DNA of 64,000 bases, taken from Tritrichomonas musculus (taxonomy: Eukaryota > Parabasalia > Tritrichomonadida > Tritrichomonadidae). The stretch covers positions 8,122,001-8,186,000 of the forward strand of contig JAPFFF010000002.1 of NCBI GenBank assembly GCA_039105265.1. The letters run 5' to 3'. The position numbers were made by a program, and so were the translations under genes. Shown here piece by piece: positions 58,742 to 64,000 of this stretch (positions are counted from its first letter, which is position 1; every line of letters begins with the position of its first letter). The notes below the pieces were generated by a model. That model made no database searches, was not told the origin of the DNA, and saw only the letters and a program-made list of their open reading frames with translations.

Positions 58742-58819
58742 TAGAGATATTTTATTATTCACTTTTGCCCAGAAAAAGTCGAACTTTTCCAAGGGAAAAG
58801 TGAATTTTGAACATCTCTA
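58742..58819 (+). mobile_element. hAT-type MITE, 78 bp, copy 2
   Basis: TAGAGATATT ... AACATCTCTA, differing from copy 1 at about six positions; flanked by eight T on each side. It sits 45 bp before the ATG of the VIT-domain gene and may touch its promoter. Confidence 0.85.
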
Positions 58820-58864
58820 TTTTTTTTCAAAGCTCAATTTTTCTTATAATTGACCTTTTTCTAT

Positions 58865-61345
58865 ATGGCACAATGCCTTACATATGAAACAAGGAAGATA
58901 AATAATTCAAACAATTTTGAAAAACTTTTTAACACTAATGCAAATCTATCCACCGATTGGCTGACTATTTCTAGCATTAGTTATTCCGCTGAGATTTATG
59001 ATAAAAATGCCTCAGTTACAATAAATATGCAAATTTGTAATAATTCTCACGAATGTACTGAGTTTTATTGCTTGATTCCATATCTTTATCCTCATAAGCT
59101 GTCTCTTTTATCCATTGAATATGAAGGGGACAAACACCATTCACTTAATCCATTAAAAGAATTTTCAAGAACAAAATTTGATGACTCTGTTGCAGAAGGA
59201 AATTTTACAATTGTATTAGATCCTAAACAAGAAAACGAGACCTATATTACACTAGCCAACTTTCAACCAGGAAAAAGCTGTACAATACAATTTAAACTTG
59301 TGAGCAATCTGAAATATGATTCCAATTTTTATATTTTCGAAATTCCATTAATTTCTAATTGCAATGAAACGTTATATCCGAACTATTCCATTGAATTAAA
59401 AATTATGTTAAAAGAACTTACTTACCAAGGAATTCAGCTTGAATACAATAACAGTGATCATAGTGAATCAATAAAAAATCTAACCGAAAAAACAATTAAA
59501 GATATCACACTACAATCAAATTTTATATTACGAATTCCACATAAACAAACAGTTATTGACCAAATTTCAACTGTCAATGAATCACCAGACATAGTGTTTT
59601 TTATCAATGATCATTCAATATTAGATCCAAAACTCAATTCTTCTATTCTCTATTTTCTTAAAAATTATGGAGAAAGATATAGATTTAATATTATACGAAT
59701 TGGGCCAAATGGGGCTTGCTGCTCAGAGAAAATGAATGAAAAGAATGTTGAAAGTCTTAACAATGCCGAAAAGTTCCTCGAAGAACCAAAACCAACAAAT
59801 AAACATTTAAAAATCAACGATACATATTCAAATGTATTCGGATACTCTTCCAATCAAGAAGTAGAAACACAAACTACAGACAATAGTCAATCATCAATGG
59901 TAAAACCACGAGAAAAGCTGATAAAAGATGTTGATCGTCACAATACAATTGCAATTTTTATCGGTTCATTCGACCGAGATCTAATTACACCGCAAAGAAC
60001 GAAAACATATGTGATCGATCCATATAATCTTCAGAATACAGAAATTTTTGCCTCAAATAATAATTTCTTTTATATTAGTACAACAAAAGGAATAGATGAT
60101 GCATTCGATTCCCTTTTGAAAATGCTCAGAACAAATCCAACTAAAGATTCATGTGAAACAAAAGAAGATATTGATGAAATAAAAGTCGTTGAAGAAGTTC
60201 TTTTAGAAAATATTATCAATTTAAAGCATTTTATCAAGTTATGCATTCAAAATAGCTACGATGAACAAGAAAGTAGAAGCTTTTTTGAAAAATTACTTGA
60301 ATTTCTAGATCTATCAGAAAAAGATGACAAAATTAAAACATTGATAACAAAAAAACTAAATTCAAATTTTATTGATATTGTATTTGGTAAACTCGTAAAA
60401 GAATCTAAAGTAAAAAATAAAGATACTTTACGTCGTAAATACGGTCAGCATTTACTTAATAACATAGATGGTTTTCTAGAATATGTATTGGATTTCAAAG
60501 AATATATTAATCAAATAATGCCTGAAGAATTTCTTGATCCTGAATTCTTATATACTCTAGTTAAAACAAATGAGCAAATAATAAAAATTATAGCTCAATA
60601 CAAATTAGAATCGACGAAAACTAATTCAGAATTTCATAACTTTATATTTGGCGATATTTTATATGAAAAATATACAACAATTGTAAGAAATTTTCAAATA
60701 GTGAGTGGCCTACAAGCAGGAAGGAGTAATGTTCCATTAAAATTCCCAATCCAAGGTATAAATAATAACCCTCAAAGCCGAGAAAAACTAAGAGTTCCTG
60801 AAATGCACAATAGCCCAATTATCTCCATCAATAAAGATTCATCTTTAATTCAAGACTCATCTTACGTTACATCAAACTATCCAAACAAACAAAAAGAAAT
60901 GACAATCAGAACTATCGCTTCATTAATCAAAAGTGAATCTAAAAATACTAATATAGGAGAAGATAAACAATTCCAATATCAATATGATGAACAATATAAG
61001 GAACAAGAGAGAGAGAAGGAAATTTATTTAGACAGGAAAAATTTAGTAAATGAATACTTATCAGATAAAGAAAAATTTAAAAAGTTGAAAATTGATATGA
61101 ATAATAACGAAACACAAAAAATAATTGAAAAGGATAAATATCATAATTCATATGAAGAAGGGATTGGCTATTATAAAAATGAGGAATTTTCAAATAGATT
61201 CCAAAATGGACAAATGATAGATTTACCTGAAGACAGAAAAACAAATTCTAGCGTAGAGAGAATTTTTGCACAAAGCAATAATTTGGAACCAGTACTTGAT
61301 TTGTTTTCAGAGGGCAATGATAATGAACCTAAACTTGGAGCTTAA
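58865..61345 (+). CDS. VIT/vWA-type protein
   Basis: 826 residues from the ATG at 58865. About residues 30-165 resemble a VIT domain (VTINMQICNNSHECTEFYCLIP, then FQPGKSCTIQFKLVSNL with the usual Pro-Gly turn). A vWA-like fold follows, with DIVFFINDHS near 240, where the metal-binding motif is degenerate. The region near 440-640 is helical, and the last 180 residues are Lys/Asn/Glu-rich and disordered. VIT-vWA proteins occur in inter-alpha-inhibitor chains and PARP4; in trichomonads they form a family of unknown role. A MITE lies directly upstream. Confidence 0.65.
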   Translation: MAQCLTYETRKINNSNNFEKLFNTNANLSTDWLTISSISYSAEIYDKNASVTINMQICNNSHECTEFYCLIPYLYPHKLSLLSIEYEGDKHHSLNPLKEFSRTKFDDSVAEGNFTIVLDPKQENETYITLANFQPGKSCTIQFKLVSNLKYDSNFYIFEIPLISNCNETLYPNYSIELKIMLKELTYQGIQLEYNNSDHSESIKNLTEKTIKDITLQSNFILRIPHKQTVIDQISTVNESPDIVFFINDHSILDPKLNSSILYFLKNYGERYRFNIIRIGPNGACCSEKMNEKNVESLNNAEKFLEEPKPTNKHLKINDTYSNVFGYSSNQEVETQTTDNSQSSMVKPREKLIKDVDRHNTIAIFIGSFDRDLITPQRTKTYVIDPYNLQNTEIFASNNNFFYISTTKGIDDAFDSLLKMLRTNPTKDSCETKEDIDEIKVVEEVLLENIINLKHFIKLCIQNSYDEQESRSFFEKLLEFLDLSEKDDKIKTLITKKLNSNFIDIVFGKLVKESKVKNKDTLRRKYGQHLLNNIDGFLEYVLDFKEYINQIMPEEFLDPEFLYTLVKTNEQIIKIIAQYKLESTKTNSEFHNFIFGDILYEKYTTIVRNFQIVSGLQAGRSNVPLKFPIQGINNNPQSREKLRVPEMHNSPIISINKDSSLIQDSSYVTSNYPNKQKEMTIRTIASLIKSESKNTNIGEDKQFQYQYDEQYKEQEREKEIYLDRKNLVNEYLSDKEKFKKLKIDMNNNETQKIIEKDKYHNSYEEGIGYYKNEEFSNRFQNGQMIDLPEDRKTNSSVERIFAQSNNLEPVLDLFSEGNDNEPKLGA

Positions 61346-61842
61346 AAACTATTGTTGTAATTTATATTTTAATTGATCAACTCGATATCTTATCTTCCAC
61401 ATAGATCAATCTAATTCTTTATATATTTGCGATCCGGACTTAAATTGAGGTAGTCTGTACTCTTAATATCTCGTACAATTGTTTTATCTATCTCTTAGAT
61501 AAAATGAAACTTAAAAAGCATGCTATATTTTGTAATTAATTGATTAATAAAAACCATTGCGAACAAAACTTGCTCTTATTCAAAAAACTTTTCCAGATAG
61601 CCATTTTTATTCATTGGTAAATAATTGACAATGAATATATTTCGAATTAAAATTTTTAAATTTTTAAATAGAAAGATTATTTCAATGAGAAATATTTTAT
61701 TGAAGGGTATTTAAATATCAAATATTTATCAAAATCAACATTAAAATATAAATATTATAATCGAATTCATAAAAATAAAAATCAAAAAAAAAAACAACTC
61801 TGAACAATTAAATAAAATCTGTTCAAATATAAACATTTTTGA
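61346..61842. other. AT-rich convergent spacer
   Basis: 497 bp between two gene ends; nothing recognised. Confidence 0.5.
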
Positions 61843-63282
61843 TTACCTCCAGAGCTTGACCTTTTTATCTTTTCCACCAGAAGCAACAGGAGCTCCTGAT
61901 GGGCACCAGTCAACACCATAAACTTCATCTTCGTGGCCAGGAAGGTCATTTATTAGTTTCTGATTTATAATACTCCATACTTTGAGCGTTGTATCTGAGC
62001 TAGCGCTAACAAGTTTTCTTGAATCTGGTGACCAAGCTAGTTGATAAACAGGTCCCATATGCGAACCAGTGAATCTTCCTCTTCCTTTTCCAAGTGTACA
62101 TATGAATTTACCTGTTTTTCCATCAAATATTTTAACGGTTTTGTCAAATGATGCAGTTGATAACCAATATCCATTTGGAGAAAAGCAAACATGATTAACA
62201 GTCTTAAGATGACCTGTTATCCTCTGAACTTCTATAAACTTCTTACCGGCCAAATCAAATTTAAGAAGAGAAATTGTACAATCTTCGCCACCAACAGCAA
62301 TCATTTCCACAGGACTTGATTTTCTATGTTCCTCAAGGCGTTTAATGGCTGCAGTTTTTGAATCTTTTGAATCTTTATAAAGTTGACCTAATTCATATCC
62401 ACCAGTTCGTAATACAAAAGCTGTAGATATTGCTAAGGTTCTCCATGCTCCACTATGTGCAGAATAAGCTGCAATTTCTGCTCCATTATTTGTATCCCAA
62501 GCTTTTACTGTTCGATCATGAGATGATGAGAATAATATTCCATCAGCTCCCCATGCAAGACCCATTATTTTTTTCTGGTGCCCACTGGTCGCAACAAGTT
62601 TTCTTCCAGTTTTAGAACAATATATATTAAGTTCACCCTTTTCAGTGGCGGCAGCAATTCTTGGATATTGATGAGAATCTTGAAAGTGTAATGGTTCCCA
62701 CTGAATTGCAAAAATGGCAGCTTTTGAAACTTGAATTTCGTTATGAACCGAGAAATTAAAATCTTTTTTGTTTCGATGAATTATTCGTATACAACCATCG
62801 GTTCCAGCAACTGCAAGCATTTCAGAATCTTGATGCCAGTTAATACATTGAATCCAAGTTTTAGCTTTGATTGGCAATTTTTGACGCATTGATTGAGTAG
62901 AAATATCCCAAAAAATAACAGATCCATCGCCTCCACCTGTTGCCAAATCAAGCCCAGTATTTGAGAAAGCAATACATAGAACTGTATGCGAATGTCCAGG
63001 AAGAGTGGCAGAGCAAAAACTAACAGGGCGAACTCCAAAAGAAGATTCTGGTCGATATACGATTTTTACTACGTTTTCTGAGGATACGTTTTGTGCGACA
63101 CTATCGAGCGCACCAACAATTTGTTCTTCATCAACATAGAAAGAAAAAGGAGTAGCTTCTTCGTTTTCTAAAAATTTGTTTACCAATTCTGTCATTTGTA
63201 AAGTAGAAGTACTAACTGGAAGCGAAACTTGTGGGCCTGTAGGCTTTCCATCGTTATCTACAAATTGCGCAAGAAATTCCAT
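61843..63282 (-). CDS. NLE1: Notchless/Rsa4 homologue, ribosome biogenesis WD40 protein
   Basis: 479 residues, the usual length. Residues 1-80 are the NLE ubiquitin-like domain (LAQFVDNDGKPTGPQVSLPV, PFSFYVDEEQIV), which in yeast Rsa4 binds the MIDAS domain of the AAA+ remodeller Rea1. Eight WD40 blades follow: LPGHSHTVLCIAFS, then TGGGDGSVIFWD, SSSHDRTVKAWD, the long-loop blade with LRTGGYE, ITGHLKTVNHVCFS, SASFDKTVKIFD, SASSDTTLKVWS and the closing ASGGKDKKVKLW. The LRTG and PGHEDEVYGVDW blocks are specific for this orthologue. Role: release of factors from pre-60S ribosomes in nucleolus and nucleus. Complete. Confidence 0.97.
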   Translation of the reverse strand: MEFLAQFVDNDGKPTGPQVSLPVSTSTLQMTELVNKFLENEEATPFSFYVDEEQIVGALDSVAQNVSSENVVKIVYRPESSFGVRPVSFCSATLPGHSHTVLCIAFSNTGLDLATGGGDGSVIFWDISTQSMRQKLPIKAKTWIQCINWHQDSEMLAVAGTDGCIRIIHRNKKDFNFSVHNEIQVSKAAIFAIQWEPLHFQDSHQYPRIAAATEKGELNIYCSKTGRKLVATSGHQKKIMGLAWGADGILFSSSHDRTVKAWDTNNGAEIAAYSAHSGAWRTLAISTAFVLRTGGYELGQLYKDSKDSKTAAIKRLEEHRKSSPVEMIAVGGEDCTISLLKFDLAGKKFIEVQRITGHLKTVNHVCFSPNGYWLSTASFDKTVKIFDGKTGKFICTLGKGRGRFTGSHMGPVYQLAWSPDSRKLVSASSDTTLKVWSIINQKLINDLPGHEDEVYGVDWCPSGAPVASGGKDKKVKLWR

Positions 63283-63393
63283 TGCAAATTTTGTATTTTT
63301 TGAGATAAAAGTTATATACCATGGTCATCTATTTAACAAAATTTTGAACAAATAGACTCTGAATTTTGATTTTTACAATTCGTTTAAAAGATA

Positions 63394-64000
63394 ATGAATT
63401 ATTCTGTTTTATATCTTTCCGCTGCTCTTTATTTGACATCTCCATTTTTATCTATATCAAAGAGTTCAACAAATTATGATTTATGCCTTCATCAAGTAAG
63501 ATTATTCAAATCTTTTTCTCATTTTTTGTATTCTCAATCAAATCTCGCAAGCTATCAATTAAAGAAATCATAAATTAAATTTTTTTTATCTTCTTCAATA
63601 AGAATTAATACAGAGGATTATTCTGCTCGTTATTTTTACAATTCAGATGAGAAAGATAAATCAATTACTTTTACATCATTTTCTAATATTATTATTGTTG
63701 TTAATAACAATAATACTAAAAATTCTGTTTCACATAATAGCGGAGGCCAGCAAATTATTTCAAATTTTATTGCATATTTGAAATATTCTACTTTTTCTAA
63801 TAATATAGGCGAGTCGATTCTTCATATTTCTCTAAAAAATGATAAATCATCCATTGAATATATTAATATTTTAAACAATTCTGCAATTTTGAAATTTCAT
63901 GGAAATGTAATTTTTTTTGCACAAACTGCTTTTGGCCATTTTGTTTTTATAAATAATTAGTATCCACTTATCACTACAGGCAGCCAGGGAGTTCTTCTTG
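63394..64000 (+). pseudogene. Broken gene for a large secreted or surface protein (3' end outside window)
   Basis: Starts MNYSVLYLSAALYLTSPFLS, a good signal peptide. One reading frame continues to the window edge with in-frame TAA at 63571-63573 and TAG at 63958-63960. Between and after them the frame still looks coding, with short beta-type repeats (YSTFSNNIGESILHIS, FINN, then YPLITTGSQGVLL) like beta-helix surface proteins of trichomonads. Read as a host pseudogene; a sequencing error or stop read-through cannot be excluded. Divergent from NLE1, with 111 bp between starts. Confidence 0.5.

Overview
The window looks like nuclear DNA from a trichomonad (Parabasalia), most likely Tritrichomonas or a close relative. 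The evidence is the very AT-rich DNA between dense GC islands, long intronless genes in the standard code, the kinase/Myb/Tubby/VIT-type gene repertoire, Inr-like TCATTA motifs 10-20 nt before two host start codons, and a large Maverick/Polinton among many inverted-repeat elements. Species is an inference.

Host genes lie in three blocks. At 1-6.2 kb are a kinase cut by the window edge, a kinase with a long charged repeat tail, a Mob1-like protein and a small lineage-specific protein. At 33.4-46.9 kb are a vWA-E2-U-box fusion, a small ankyrin-like ORF, a two-repeat Myb protein, a CAMK-like kinase, a coiled-coil protein, a Tubby-like protein and a second member of the lineage-specific family. 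At 58.9-64 kb are a VIT/vWA-like protein, the ribosome-biogenesis factor NLE1/Rsa4 and a broken secreted-protein gene running off the end.

The centre (12,134-31,949) is a 19.8-kb Maverick/Polinton with a 6-bp target duplication, AG...CT ends and about 1.9-kb terminal inverted repeats (TIRs), each carrying the same 449-residue gene. Inside are a protein-primed-type DNA polymerase with an embedded HNH motif, integrase, packaging ATPase, capsid-like protein and a dozen small genes. Most genes begin just downstream of a T-rich TATTTTTG motif. The element is young and close to whole.

Around it lie fossils of other virus-like elements: an SF2-helicase element with hairpin-bearing TIRs (8.5-10.4 kb), structural-type gene remnants (10.4-12.1 kb) and related remnants at 48.3-52.0 and 53.6-55.1 kb, which share gene families with the first group. 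The gaps are packed with small DNA transposons: a 78-bp hAT-type family (three copies, each with an 8-bp target duplication), a 338-bp TTAA-flanked family (an inverted pair about 99% alike plus a larger relative containing another insertion), 8-9-bp-duplication elements and several MITE-like units. Coordinates of repeat ends were read by eye and may shift by a base or two.
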